This document shows positions 18,928-28,606 of a DNA stretch of 64,000 bases, one piece after another. The position numbers were made by a program, and so were the translations under genes. The stretch's first letter is position 1. Every line of letters begins with the position of its first letter. Source of the DNA: Ruminococcus bromii (lineage in GTDB: Bacteria > Bacillota > Clostridia > Oscillospirales > Acutalibacteraceae); contig NZ_NNSR01000072.1 in NCBI RefSeq assembly GCF_002834225.1, positions 90,251 to 154,250 on the forward strand, in the 5' to 3' direction. The notes below the pieces were generated by a model. That model had not been told where the DNA came from. It was given only the letters and a program-made list of their open reading frames with translations, and searched no databases.

Positions 18928-20018
18928 TGCAAAATGCTTTATTTGAGCAAAGGCTTGAAAATTTAAAGACGGTTATTGACAGTAACAATCAGGCTCTTCT
19001 GATTACTAATGAAAAAAATATCGGCTATTTTTGCGGATTTTTTCACAGCGAAGGCTATTTGCTTGTAACTGAAAATGAAACGGTTCTTTTCGTTGATTTT
19101 CGATACTATGAGGCTGCACTAAAAAAATCAAGCTGCTGTAAAGTGGTTTGCTTTACAAAGCTTTTTAAAGACCTTATAAGCGAGGTTAAGAACAATTCTG
19201 TTGTGAAGGTGCTTTTTGAGGCTTCAAATATTACGGTTGAAAAATACAGCCGTTTTAAAAAAGCTTTTTCCGAAAACGGCATTGATTGTATCTGCAACAG
19301 TATTCTTGATGATAAGATAGATAATATCAGGTGTATCAAAGACAAGTCCGAAATTACTAAGATTGCCAAAGCTCAGGAGATAACCGAAAAGTCATATCTT
19401 GAGGTGTTGAATTACCTAAAACCCGGTGTCAGCGAACGCAGGGTTGCACTTGAGCTTGAACACCTCATAAAGCTTAACGGCGGCGAGGGCGTTTCATTTG
19501 ACCTTATTACGATTACAGGTAAAAAGACTTCATTGCCACACGGAGTTCCGTCAGATGATATTGTCAGTGAGGGAGATTTCTTTACTTTTGATATCGGCTC
19601 AATTTTTGAGGGTTATCACAGCGATACTACGCGTACGGTAGCAATCAAGTCGGCTGACGAAGAAATGAAAAAGGTTTATGACATCGTATTAAAAGCTCAG
19701 CTTGCTGTACTTGACAGCGTAAAACCAGGAGCAAAATGTTCTGATGTCGATAAAATTGCAAGAGATATAATCTCGGAAAACGGTTACGGAAAATATTTCG
19801 GTCATGCAACCGGTCACGGTGTAGGACTTGATATCCACGAATCTCCCGTTGTATCTCCGAGAAGTGAAACAATGCTGAAAAAAGGTATGATAATAACCGA
19901 TGAACCGGGAATATATCTGCCGGGTAAATTCGGTGTTCGCATTGAAGATATGCTTTGCGTGACTGATACAGGTTACAAAAACTTTGTTTCACTCCCCAAA
20001 GAACTCATTATTGTGTAA
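18927..20018 (+). CDS. M24 aminopeptidase P-like (Xaa-Pro peptidase)
   Basis: Predicted cytoplasmic metallopeptidase that removes an N-terminal residue before proline. The 363-residue protein has a creatinase-type N-terminal domain and a pita-bread C-terminal domain with metal ligands visible in FDIGSIFEGYHSDTTRT, GHATGHGVGLDIHESP, TDEPGIY and GVRIEDM. The aroQ-pepP-efp order is conserved in Clostridia and Bacillus (yqhS-yqhT-efp). Start at ATG 18927, inside the aroQ stop. Confidence 0.95.
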   Translation: MQNALFEQRLENLKTVIDSNNQALLITNEKNIGYFCGFFHSEGYLLVTENETVLFVDFRYYEAALKKSSCCKVVCFTKLFKDLISEVKNNSVVKVLFEASNITVEKYSRFKKAFSENGIDCICNSILDDKIDNIRCIKDKSEITKIAKAQEITEKSYLEVLNYLKPGVSERRVALELEHLIKLNGGEGVSFDLITITGKKTSLPHGVPSDDIVSEGDFFTFDIGSIFEGYHSDTTRTVAIKSADEEMKKVYDIVLKAQLAVLDSVKPGAKCSDVDKIARDIISENGYGKYFGHATGHGVGLDIHESPVVSPRSETMLKKGMIITDEPGIYLPGKFGVRIEDMLCVTDTGYKNFVSLPKELIIV

Positions 20019-20026
20019 TAAAAGTC

Positions 20027-20055
20027 TTGCATTTTTTGTCATTGTTATGTATAAT
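20027..20055 (+). promoter_or_regulatory. Sigma-A promoter for efp
   Basis: TTGCAT (20027-20032), 17-base spacer, TATAAT (20050-20055), about 60 bases before the efp start. Confidence 0.8.
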
Positions 20056-20122
20056 GTAAATTGTTATATTACGGCATACATTACCGTATTTCCGTATGAA
20101 AGATAATTAGGAGGTATTACTA

Positions 20123-20680
20123 ATGATATCAGCAGGTGATTTCAGAAACGGCGTTACATTTGAAATGGACGGTCAGGTTGTATCAATCATTGAATTCCAG
20201 CATGTAAAGCCAGGTAAGGGTGCTGCATTTGTAAGAACTAAAATCAGAAATGTTATTACAGGCGCAGTAGTTGAAAAAACTTTCAACCCGAACGATAAGT
20301 ATCCCACAGCTTTCATTGACAGAAAGGATATGGAATACAGCTATTCAGACGGCGATCTTTACTACTTCATGGATACAGAAACATGGGAGCAGATCCCGAT
20401 TAACAAGAGCGTTCTCGGCGACAGCTTTAAGTTTGTTAAGGAAAATATGGTGTGCAAGGTTCTTTCTTACAAGGGCAATGTATTCGGTATTGAGCCTCCG
20501 AACTTTGTTGAACTTAAGGTTACAAAGACAGATCCCGGCTTTAAGGGTGACACAGCAACTAACGCTACAAAGCCTGCAACTCTTGAAACAGGTGCTGAAA
20601 TTAAGGTTCCCCTCTTCATTGACGAGGGCGAGGTTATTCAGATTGACACAAGAACAGGCGAATATATGGGCAGAGCTTAA
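20123..20680 (+). CDS. efp: Translation elongation factor P
   Basis: Relieves ribosome stalling at proline runs. The 185-residue protein has the three beta-barrel domains, with the loop that carries the modified residue in [12 protein letters not shown] and a C-terminal signature ending [20 protein letters not shown] site precedes the ATG. Lysine at the loop tip is visible; whether it is modified here cannot be said. Confidence 0.98.
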   Translation: MISAGDFRNGVTFEMDGQVVSIIEFQHVKPGKGAAFVRTKIRNVITGAVVEKTFNPNDKYPTAFIDRKDMEYSYSDGDLYYFMDTETWEQIPINKSVLGDSFKFVKENMVCKVLSYKGNVFGIEPPNFVELKVTKTDPGFKGDTATNATKPATLETGAEIKVPLFIDEGEVIQIDTRTGEYMGRA

Positions 20681-20700
20681 TCTCTGCAGGAGAATCTGTT

Positions 20701-21189
20701 ATGAATCTTACTGAAAAAATTTCTTACATTCGCGGTCTTTGCGACGGCCTTGAGCTTGATGAGTCAAAACCTGAAGTAAAGGTTATTAACGCAATCGTTG
20801 ATCTTCTTGATGATATGGCTTTTGAAGTATCCGATATGGAGGAGCTTTACGATGAGTTAAGCGCTCAGGTTGACGAAATTGATCAGGATCTTGCTGATGT
20901 TGAGTCTGATGTTTACGATGACGAGGACTATGACATTGAAGATTATGACGATGAAGATGACGACTATGATTTTGATGATGAAGAGAATCCTTTTTATGAG
21001 GTAACTTGCGATTCATGCGGTCAGAAGCTTAATGTTTCCGAAGATGTCCTTCTTGAAGGCGAAATCGAATGTCCAAACTGCGGTGAAAACCTCGAGTTTG
21101 ATTTTTCAAATCTCTTCAGTGATGAGGAAGATGACGACTGTGATGTCGATTGTGCATCATGCGGCGGTTGTTCGGACACAGAAGAATAA
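20701..21189 (+). CDS. CD1247-type acidic zinc-ribbon protein with CxxxCxxCGGC tail
   Basis: The 162-residue protein has an N-terminal helical domain that I recognise as the CD1247 N-terminal domain of Clostridia (starting MNLTEKISYIRGLCDGLELD), a strongly acidic central stretch (about residues 60-95), a four-cysteine zinc ribbon (CDSCG ... CPNCG) and a short C-terminal tail with cysteines spaced CxxxCxxCGGC. Function is unknown. It follows efp by 20 bases, probably in one transcript. The tail spacing is the same as in the YlbF protein at 23398. Confidence 0.85.
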   Translation: MNLTEKISYIRGLCDGLELDESKPEVKVINAIVDLLDDMAFEVSDMEELYDELSAQVDEIDQDLADVESDVYDDEDYDIEDYDDEDDDYDFDDEENPFYEVTCDSCGQKLNVSEDVLLEGEIECPNCGENLEFDFSNLFSDEEDDDCDVDCASCGGCSDTEE

Positions 21190-21200
21190 TTAACAAAACA

Positions 21201-21236
21201 AACACCCTTCGTATAGTATATACGAGGGGTGTTTTT
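21201..21236 (+). terminator. Terminator hairpin that includes the yunB ribosome site
   Basis: A 14-bp stem (ACACCCTTCGTATA with a complement having one G-T pair) with a 3-base loop is followed by T5. The right arm contains AGGGGTG, which is also the only candidate ribosome site for the ATG at 21237. Confidence 0.85.
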
Positions 21237-21890
21237 ATGTTGTACAGAAAAAGATGTAAAAGAAAATTTGTTCTTTTAAAGAAAATACTTCTTACTGTTG
21301 TTTTACTGATTATCGGTGTTACTGTTTTCTGCGAAGTGCATTTGTCAGATTTCAGACCGGAGTACATAAGAATTCAGGCTGAAATATTGTCTGTAAATTC
21401 TGTCTGTGACGCAGTGAACAATACACTTGACAAGCTTAATTATTCTTACAGCGATATTGCAAAGATCAATTGTGATACAAACGGAAATGTGCAGTCCATT
21501 GAAACGGATTCATTCAAAATCAACAGAATTAAAGCCGACATCACGAAAGCTGTTCAGAAGGAAATAGCTAAGGTATATGACAATGAAATTGAAATACCTC
21601 TCGGTGCATTTACGAATATTACAATACTCTCAAATGTCGGACCTTGCATTCCCGTGAATTTTAACCTTACAGGAAGCTTTTCCTCGGAGGTTATAAGTAC
21701 ATTTGAACAAGCGGGAATAAATCAGACAATCCACCATATAAAGCTTTTGTTTACCTCAAAAATAATGACAACCTCGCTTGATTATTCAGGCAAAATAACA
21801 TTTACTACCGATTTTGAAATTGCACAATCCGTAATAGTCGGTAATATACCGTCCGGATACGGTTCTCTGTTTCAGACTTATAAGAAGTAA
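21237..21890 (+). CDS. yunB: Sporulation protein YunB
   Basis: In Bacillus subtilis YunB is made in the mother cell under sigma-E and is needed for normal spore formation. The 217-residue protein has a basic N-terminus (LYRKRCKRK), one membrane segment (about residues 15-35) and an external domain with the family core IPLGAFTNITILSNVGPCIPVNF. ATG 21237 begins right after the hairpin T run. Its presence suggests the organism can sporulate or descends from spore formers. Confidence 0.85.
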   Translation: MLYRKRCKRKFVLLKKILLTVVLLIIGVTVFCEVHLSDFRPEYIRIQAEILSVNSVCDAVNNTLDKLNYSYSDIAKINCDTNGNVQSIETDSFKINRIKADITKAVQKEIAKVYDNEIEIPLGAFTNITILSNVGPCIPVNFNLTGSFSSEVISTFEQAGINQTIHHIKLLFTSKIMTTSLDYSGKITFTTDFEIAQSVIVGNIPSGYGSLFQTYKK

Positions 21891-21914
21891 ATTTTGAAAA
21901 ACCTGTGAAAAACA

Positions 21915-21943
21915 TTGAAAAACCGTATATCTTGTGTTATAAT
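21915..21943 (+). promoter_or_regulatory. Sigma-A promoter for miaB
   Basis: TTGAAA (21915-21920), 17-base spacer, TATAAT (21938-21943). Confidence 0.8.
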
Positions 21944-21978
21944 CTAACAGTTAATACAATGGGTTAGGAGGCATTTCT

Positions 21979-23382
21979 TTGCCTGACAGTCAGAAAATTT
22001 CCGAAAAACAATCGGAGTATATGAATTTAATAGCTGAAATTATGGATATCCGCAAAAGAGGAGAGAAGCCTGTTGCGTATATCAGAACATACGGCTGCCA
22101 GCAGAATGTGGCGGATAGTGAAAAAATCAAAGGTATGCTTGAACAGTCAGGATTTGAGTTTGCAGACGAACCCGACAATGCGGATTTCATACTTTTTAAT
22201 ACCTGTGCCGTAAGAGAACACGCCGAGGACAGAGTGTTCGGCAATGTCGGTGCGTTAAAAAATCTCAAGCGTAAGCATCCCCAGATCCTCATTGCTTTGT
22301 GCGGTTGTATGATGGAGCAGGAGCATATTGCAAACAGAATTTACAAGAGCTTTCCTTTTGTGGGACTTGTGTTCGGTACTCATTCATTGCACCATTTTCC
22401 TGAGCTTATGTATAACGCTCTTCTTGACGGAAAGAGAGTGTTTGAAAGAGGTAATGACGATAACCTGCTTTATGAGGGCTTTCCTGTTAAGCGTGACGGC
22501 ACTTTTAAGGGTTGGTTACCGATTATGTACGGCTGCAACAACTTCTGTACATATTGCGTTGTGCCTTATGTAAGAGGCAGAGAACGCAGCCGTGAAAAGA
22601 ATATTATTGTTTCTGAGGCTAAAAATATGATTGAGTCCGGTTACAAAGATATTACCCTTCTCGGTCAGAATGTAAATTCCTACGGAAAAGGTCTTTCCGA
22701 GAAAGTAAACTTTTCACAGCTTTTGCGTGAGGTCGATTCAATTGACGGCGATTACTGGCTTCGCTTTATGACATCGCATCCAAAGGATTGTTCTAAGGAG
22801 CTTATTGATGCAATTGCGTCGGGTACTCATATAAGCAAGCATCTTCACCTTCCGTTTCAATGCGGTTCGGACAGAGTGCTTAAGGCAATGAACCGTCATT
22901 ATGACCGCAGAAAGTATCTTGAAATAATCAATTATGCAAAAGAAAAAATTGACGGTCTTTCACTTACAAGTGATATTATTGTAGGCTTTCCCGGCGAAAC
23001 ATATGAAGATTTCAAAGAAACTTTATCCCTCATCCGTGAGGTTGAGTTCACATCGCTCTTTACTTTTATTTTCTCGCCAAGAGTCGGTACTCCTGCGGCT
23101 AAAATGGACGATCCTATTCCGGCGGAAGAAAAATCAAAGTGGTTCCGTGAGCTTCTTGATGTTCAGGAAGAAATTGCGGCAAAGCGTTGTTCTTCAATGG
23201 TCGGCAAAACAGAAAAGGTGCTTATTGAAAGTGAAAACGATAAGAACGGTGAATTGTGCGGCCGTACAAGCGGCAACATAATTGTTGAGCTTGAAGGATC
23301 AAAGGACTGTATCGGAACATTCAAAAATGTAAAAATAACAAAGGCTCGCAACTGGATATTAAAGGGCGAGCTTGTAAAATAA
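21979..23382 (+). CDS. miaB: tRNA methylthiotransferase MiaB
   Basis: Radical SAM enzyme with two [4Fe-4S] clusters that adds a methylthio group to i6A37 of tRNA. The 467-residue protein has the N-terminal UPF0004 domain (RTYGCQQNVADSE and two more cysteines in FNTCAVRE and ALCGCMME), the SAM cluster motif GCNNFCTYCVVP and a C-terminal TRAM domain. The start is TTG 21979, with TAGGAGG 7 bases upstream. Its substrate is made by MiaA, encoded at 28607. Confidence 0.97.
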   Translation: MPDSQKISEKQSEYMNLIAEIMDIRKRGEKPVAYIRTYGCQQNVADSEKIKGMLEQSGFEFADEPDNADFILFNTCAVREHAEDRVFGNVGALKNLKRKHPQILIALCGCMMEQEHIANRIYKSFPFVGLVFGTHSLHHFPELMYNALLDGKRVFERGNDDNLLYEGFPVKRDGTFKGWLPIMYGCNNFCTYCVVPYVRGRERSREKNIIVSEAKNMIESGYKDITLLGQNVNSYGKGLSEKVNFSQLLREVDSIDGDYWLRFMTSHPKDCSKELIDAIASGTHISKHLHLPFQCGSDRVLKAMNRHYDRRKYLEIINYAKEKIDGLSLTSDIIVGFPGETYEDFKETLSLIREVEFTSLFTFIFSPRVGTPAAKMDDPIPAEEKSKWFRELLDVQEEIAAKRCSSMVGKTEKVLIESENDKNGELCGRTSGNIIVELEGSKDCIGTFKNVKITKARNWILKGELVK

Positions 23383-23397
23383 TCGGAGGTTAAAACT

Positions 23398-23805
23398 ATG
23401 GATATCATTGAGAAGGCAAGGGAACTCGGAAGACTCATTCAGGAAGAAGAATCATATAAAAAATTACAGGACGCTCAGAAGAATGCAGATGCAGATATGG
23501 AGCTTCAGCGTCTTATCGGTGAATTTAATCTTAAGAGAATGTCAATCAACAATGAGGCATCTAAAAAAGAAAGAGATCAGGAAAAGCTTTCTAAGCTTAA
23601 TACTGAGATGAGAGAGGCATATTCTCAGATTATGTCAAACGAGAATATGATTGCCTACAATGATGCAAAGGCAGCCTTTGATGTTGTTGCAAACAGAGTT
23701 CTCGCAATTGTTCAGCAGTCTGCCGAGGGTGCAGACCCTGAAACAGCCGATTACAGCCAGTCATCTTGCTCGGGAAGCTGTGCTACCTGCGGCGGCTGCG
23801 GCTGA
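23398..23805 (+). CDS. YlbF/YmcA-family protein with CxxxCxxCGGC tail
   Basis: YlbF-type helical proteins act with YmcA and YaaT in Bacillus as a complex that carries Fe-S clusters and affects Spo0A phosphorylation and RNase Y. The 135-residue product has the typical charged helices and ends with four cysteines spaced CxxxCxxCGGC. It sits between miaB and mutS; ymcA-miaB-mutS is also the Bacillus order, so YmcA-like is the closest match by context. Confidence 0.88.
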   Translation: MDIIEKARELGRLIQEEESYKKLQDAQKNADADMELQRLIGEFNLKRMSINNEASKKERDQEKLSKLNTEMREAYSQIMSNENMIAYNDAKAAFDVVANRVLAIVQQSAEGADPETADYSQSSCSGSCATCGGCG

Positions 23806-23827
23806 TAAACGGTTCGATAAACGGTTC
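23804..23827 (+). repeat. Tandem duplication of a 12-bp unit
   Basis: GATAAACGGTTC occurs twice without a gap across the stop codon of the YlbF gene. Probably a replication-slippage duplication; no function seen. Confidence 0.8.
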
Positions 23828-23853
23828 TAAATTTTGTTAAGGAAGTGAAACAA

Positions 23854-26451
23854 ATGGCGGAGTTATCTCCAATGATGCAGCAGTATTTCAAAATAAAAGA
23901 AGAAAACAAAGACAGCATTTTATTCTTCCGACTTGGAGATTTCTACGAAATGTTTTACGATGACGCAAAGCTTGCATCAAAGGAACTTGAACTTACTCTT
24001 ACAGGAAGGGATTGCGGACAGGCCGAGCGTGCTCCCATGTGCGGAGTGCCGTTTCACAGCTGTGAGGGTTACATTGCAAGACTTGTTGCAAAGGGCTATA
24101 AGGTTGCAATTTGTGAGCAGACCGAAGACCCCGCAAAGGCAAAAGGTCTTGTAAAGCGTGATATTATTCGAGTAATTACTCCCGGTACCGTAATGGAATC
24201 GAGTATGCTTGATGAAAGCAAAAATAACTACATTTGCTGTATGTTTTCCAAAAATAAAGCTATAGGACTTTGCTTTTGTGATATTTCCACAGGAGAATTA
24301 TACGCTACGGAAATCAAAGGTAATGACAGCTATAATGTTCTTACCAATCAGCTTACAAGCTATAATCCCCGTGAAATTCTCATCGGCGGTGATATTGTAA
24401 AGCTGAAAGAACTGCCAAAGTTCATTAAAGCGAAGCTTTCGGCAGGAGTTGAAATGCTCGAGGATGAAAAATTTGACGAATCGGTATGTACTGATGTTGT
24501 AAAATCACAGTTTGAGGATGAATACAAAACTGTATCGGACAAGCCTGTTGTTGTAAGCGTTTTGGGTGCGTTGCTTTCATATCTTCGTGATACCCAGAAA
24601 ACGGGACTTGAAAGAATAAATCACATTGAGTTCTATAAAGAAAATCAGTATATGAGCCTTGATTACAACACACAGCGTAATCTTGAACTCACGCAGACAA
24701 TGCTGACAAAGGATAAGAAGGGTTCGCTTTTGTGGGTGCTTGACAAGACAAAAACCGCAATGGGCAAACGCCTTATGCGTTCATGGCTTGAACATCCTTT
24801 GCTTAACATAACTTCAATCAATAACCGCCAAAGTGCGGTTGAAGAGCTTGTAAACGATAATATGCTCCGTATGGATATTACGGACGCTCTTTCGGGCATA
24901 TTTGATATTGAAAGACTTATGACAAGAATTGTTTACGGCTCTGCAAACGCAAGAGATTTGCGTTCACTCTGCGGTGCAATTCAGAATCTTCCGCAGATTT
25001 CGGATTTACTCGTTGATTGCAAATCGGTTTATTTGAAATATATTTACAAAAGCATTGATAAGCTTGAGGACATTCATTCTCTTATTGATTCTGCAATAGT
25101 TGAAGAACCTCCTTTTACAGTCCGTGAAGGCGGTATGATTAAGAGAGGCTATAACGAAGAACTTGATTCCGTGACAGGCGATATGAATGACTCAAAGGGG
25201 ATTCTTGCTCGTATTGAGGCTGAACAGCGAGAGGCTACGGGAATCCCTAAGCTTAAAGTCGGCTATAACAGAGTATTCGGATATTATATAGAGGTTTCAA
25301 ACTCATATAAATCCATGGTACCCGAAACATACATAAGAAAGCAGACCCTCACCAATTGCGAAAGATATATTACTCAGGATTTGAAAGATGTAGAGGGCAG
25401 AATCCTCGGTGCAAAAGACAGATCCGTTGCTCTTGAATATAATCTTTTTGACGATGTGAGGAAGGCTGTTTCCGATAAGCTTGAAAGGATTCAAAATACA
25501 GCAAAAGCAATTGCAAATCTTGATGTCATTACATCACTTGCAAATGTGGCGGCTGACAACAGATACATAAGACCTGATGTAAACCTTTCAACTGCTATAA
25601 GAATTAAGGATTCAAGACATCCTGTTGTTGAGGCTCTATTAAAGGATGCACCGTTTGTTCCGAATGATGTCAGCCTTGATTCTGCCAATGACAGAGTAGC
25701 AATTATTACCGGCCCCAATATGGCAGGTAAGTCAACATATATGCGCCAGATTGCCATTATTGTTCTTATGGCGCAGATAGGCAGTTTTGTTCCGGCGTCT
25801 TCTGCCGAAATCGGAGTTGTTGACAGCATTTTTACCCGTGTAGGTGCTTCCGATGATCTTGCTTCGGGACAGTCAACCTTTATGGTTGAAATGAGCGAGG
25901 TTGCCAATATCATAAAAAATGCAACCTCAAAAAGCTTGCTTATTCTTGACGAAATCGGCAGAGGTACTTCGACCTTTGACGGTATGAGCATTGCAAGAGC
26001 TGTACTTGAATTTTGTGCCGACAGGAAAAAACTCGGTGCAAAAACACTTTTTGCAACTCATTATCACGAACTCACGGTTATGGAACAACTTCTTGACGGT
26101 GTAAAGAACTATAACATAGCCGTTAAAAAGCGTGGCGATGATATTACCTTTCTGCGAAGAATTGTTCCCGGTGGAGCAGATGACAGCTACGGAATCGAGG
26201 TTGCAAAGCTTGCAGGTATTCCGCAGTCTGTAATTTCAAGAGCAAAAGAAATTTTAAAAGACCTTGAACACGGTAAATATAAAAACGAGAACGCCAGTAT
26301 TCAAAAGCAGGATAATTCAGACAATATGCAGCTTTCACTTATAGGTGCGGCTGAAAGCCCTGTGGTTGAAAGGCTGAAAAATACAGATATAAATACTCTT
26401 ACTCCAATCGAAGCAATGAACTTGCTTTATGAACTTAAGGGTATGATTTAA
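23854..26451 (+). CDS. mutS: DNA mismatch repair protein MutS
   Basis: Recognises mismatches. The 865-residue protein has the mismatch-binding Phe-x-Glu motif region near the N-terminus (FFRLGDFYEMFYDDA), the connector, lever and clamp domains, and a C-terminal ABC-type ATPase with Walker A GPNMAGKST, signature SGQSTFMVEM and Walker B LLILDEIGRGTSTFDG. ATG 23854 has AAGGAAG 8 bases upstream; the GTG at 23845 is within that site. Followed by mutL after 18 bases. Confidence 0.98.
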   Translation: MAELSPMMQQYFKIKEENKDSILFFRLGDFYEMFYDDAKLASKELELTLTGRDCGQAERAPMCGVPFHSCEGYIARLVAKGYKVAICEQTEDPAKAKGLVKRDIIRVITPGTVMESSMLDESKNNYICCMFSKNKAIGLCFCDISTGELYATEIKGNDSYNVLTNQLTSYNPREILIGGDIVKLKELPKFIKAKLSAGVEMLEDEKFDESVCTDVVKSQFEDEYKTVSDKPVVVSVLGALLSYLRDTQKTGLERINHIEFYKENQYMSLDYNTQRNLELTQTMLTKDKKGSLLWVLDKTKTAMGKRLMRSWLEHPLLNITSINNRQSAVEELVNDNMLRMDITDALSGIFDIERLMTRIVYGSANARDLRSLCGAIQNLPQISDLLVDCKSVYLKYIYKSIDKLEDIHSLIDSAIVEEPPFTVREGGMIKRGYNEELDSVTGDMNDSKGILARIEAEQREATGIPKLKVGYNRVFGYYIEVSNSYKSMVPETYIRKQTLTNCERYITQDLKDVEGRILGAKDRSVALEYNLFDDVRKAVSDKLERIQNTAKAIANLDVITSLANVAADNRYIRPDVNLSTAIRIKDSRHPVVEALLKDAPFVPNDVSLDSANDRVAIITGPNMAGKSTYMRQIAIIVLMAQIGSFVPASSAEIGVVDSIFTRVGASDDLASGQSTFMVEMSEVANIIKNATSKSLLILDEIGRGTSTFDGMSIARAVLEFCADRKKLGAKTLFATHYHELTVMEQLLDGVKNYNIAVKKRGDDITFLRRIVPGGADDSYGIEVAKLAGIPQSVISRAKEILKDLEHGKYKNENASIQKQDNSDNMQLSLIGAAESPVVERLKNTDINTLTPIEAMNLLYELKGMI

Positions 26452-26469
26452 TGTTAGGAGGTGACACAA

Positions 26470-28602
26470 ATGGGTGTAATCAATGTGCTTGACAAGCATG
26501 TCGCAGAGCTTATTGCGGCAGGCGAGGTTGTTGAAAGACCGGCATCAGTTATCAAGGAACTTGTTGAAAACTCAATTGACGCAGGTGCAAAGCATATTAC
26601 AGTTGAGATAAAAAACGGCGGTACAACATTCATGCGTGTTGCCGATGACGGCTGCGGTATTTTCCGTGACGACATCAAAGTTGCCTTTTTGCGACACGCA
26701 ACCAGTAAAGTTAAGGTTGAATCCGATCTTGACAGTATTTCTACGCTCGGATTCAGAGGAGAGGCTCTTGCATCAATTTGTGCGGTGTCACGATTACAGC
26801 TTATTACAAGGAATGTAAATGAAGAAATCGGAACTTCATACGAAATTGACGGCGGCGAGGAACAGAGCTTTGATGACGCAGGTTGTCCTGTCGGCACAAC
26901 CTTTGTTATCAGAGATTTGTTCTACAACATTCCTGCCCGTGCAAAATTTTTGAAAAAGGATGTTTCGGAGGGTAACGCAGTTTCAAATATAATCGACAAA
27001 ACTGCTTTGTCACATCCCGAAATTGCATTTACATACATTAAAGACGGTAAGCAGGTTCTTCGCACATTCGGCGACGGAAAGCTTATTTCTACAATATATT
27101 CGGTTTTTGGCAAGGATTTTGCGAACGGTCTTATTCCTGTTGAATATCAGCTTGGCGCAATAAGAGTTTGCGGATACATTTCAAAGCCCGAACATTCAAG
27201 ACCTAACCGTAATATGCAAAATTTCTTCATTAACGGAAGGTACATCAAAACCAGAACGGCTATGGTTGCACTTGAGGAGGCTTTTAAGGGCTCAATTATG
27301 GTCGGAAAATTTCCGTCGTGTGTTCTTAATATCGAATTGCCGTGTGAAATTATTGATGTAAATGTTCATCCTTCAAAGCTTGAGGTCAGATTTATAAATG
27401 AAAGACCTGTTTTCGATGCAATTTATCATGCTGTAAAATCTTCGCTTATGAAGTATGACAGCCGTAAAAAAGCATCGTTTAAAAAGGAAACAGCTTTCAA
27501 TGAAGTGCAGAACAAGTTTAATCCGTTTAATAATGCACCTGCAATTTTAAATAAACCCGTTTCAAATGCTTCCGAACAAAAACTTATTCAGGAACCAAAG
27601 CGGTTTGTCCCTCAGAAAACGGAAAGACAAAAAAACGAAGTTGCAGAACCTGACGCTTTACAAGCAAAATCCGATGATTTTAATCCTTTTTCCGATGTTG
27701 CATTTAATGATGTAAAAACAGGTGAAAATAAGCCGGCTGTATCTGTGCCTGAATCAATTGATGATATTAAGGTTGCCGATGTAACAAATCCCTTTAATAT
27801 ATTCAGCAGGCAGGCAATAAACAATTCTAAAGAAGAAAAATCTTTTAAACCAACTGTTAAATCTGAAACTGTTCAAACATCTCCTCACGCTTTGGATAAA
27901 TATGAGAAATCTGATAATACAGAAAAAATCTCTGAGAAAAATTCAATCAGTAAGCCTAAAGAGGTTGATGTAATTGTTTCTGAGGAATCTATCGAAAAAT
28001 CTAAAGAGCCTGTACTTGTCAACAACAGCCGGACAAGTATAAGATATATCGGAGAGGCCTTTAGCACATACATTATTGCAGAAAAAAATAATAAAGAAAT
28101 TATTTTAATAGACAAGCACGCGGCACATGAAAGGATAATTTACGAGAAGCTTAAATCAGAACGAACCGCCGATAACAGGCAGATTTTGCTCTCTCCTGTT
28201 GCTGTCAGCCTCGGTAAGACCGAATATGACGCGGCAATAAACAATCTTAATATGTTTGCTGACTGCGGCTTTGAGGTTGAAGATTTCGGCAACAGTACAG
28301 TTATTGTCAGATGCTCGCCGCAGTATATTCCTGCCGCTGAAATCAGTGATTGTATCACTGAGATGGCAGATTATATAGCTCAGGGAAAAAATGATATTTT
28401 TACTGAAAAAATGGAGTGGTTTTACTGCAATGTTGCGTGCCGTTCCGCTATTAAAGCAGGAAACAAAAGCACTCCTGAGGAGCTTATCGGAATTGTAAAA
28501 CATCTTGAGGAACATCCCGAAATAAAGTATTGCCCTCACGGAAGACCGATTTGCATTGTGCTGACAAAGGGTGAAATTGAAAAACAGTTTGGCAGGGTGT
28601 GA
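26470..28602 (+). CDS. mutL: DNA mismatch repair protein MutL
   Basis: The 710-residue protein has the GHKL ATPase domain (VIKELVENSIDAGA, DDGCGI, TLGFRGEAL), a long low-complexity linker (about residues 335-520) and a dimerisation/endonuclease domain. The endonuclease motif is present as DKHAAHERIIYE, with Lys where most have Gln or Met, and CPHGRP follows near the end, so it is likely a nicking MutL as expected in bacteria without MutH. AGGAGGTG sits 6 bases before ATG 26470. Confidence 0.97.
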   Translation: MGVINVLDKHVAELIAAGEVVERPASVIKELVENSIDAGAKHITVEIKNGGTTFMRVADDGCGIFRDDIKVAFLRHATSKVKVESDLDSISTLGFRGEALASICAVSRLQLITRNVNEEIGTSYEIDGGEEQSFDDAGCPVGTTFVIRDLFYNIPARAKFLKKDVSEGNAVSNIIDKTALSHPEIAFTYIKDGKQVLRTFGDGKLISTIYSVFGKDFANGLIPVEYQLGAIRVCGYISKPEHSRPNRNMQNFFINGRYIKTRTAMVALEEAFKGSIMVGKFPSCVLNIELPCEIIDVNVHPSKLEVRFINERPVFDAIYHAVKSSLMKYDSRKKASFKKETAFNEVQNKFNPFNNAPAILNKPVSNASEQKLIQEPKRFVPQKTERQKNEVAEPDALQAKSDDFNPFSDVAFNDVKTGENKPAVSVPESIDDIKVADVTNPFNIFSRQAINNSKEEKSFKPTVKSETVQTSPHALDKYEKSDNTEKISEKNSISKPKEVDVIVSEESIEKSKEPVLVNNSRTSIRYIGEAFSTYIIAEKNNKEIILIDKHAAHERIIYEKLKSERTADNRQILLSPVAVSLGKTEYDAAINNLNMFADCGFEVEDFGNSTVIVRCSPQYIPAAEISDCITEMADYIAQGKNDIFTEKMEWFYCNVACRSAIKAGNKSTPEELIGIVKHLEEHPEIKYCPHGRPICIVLTKGEIEKQFGRV

Positions 28603-28606
28603 TTTT

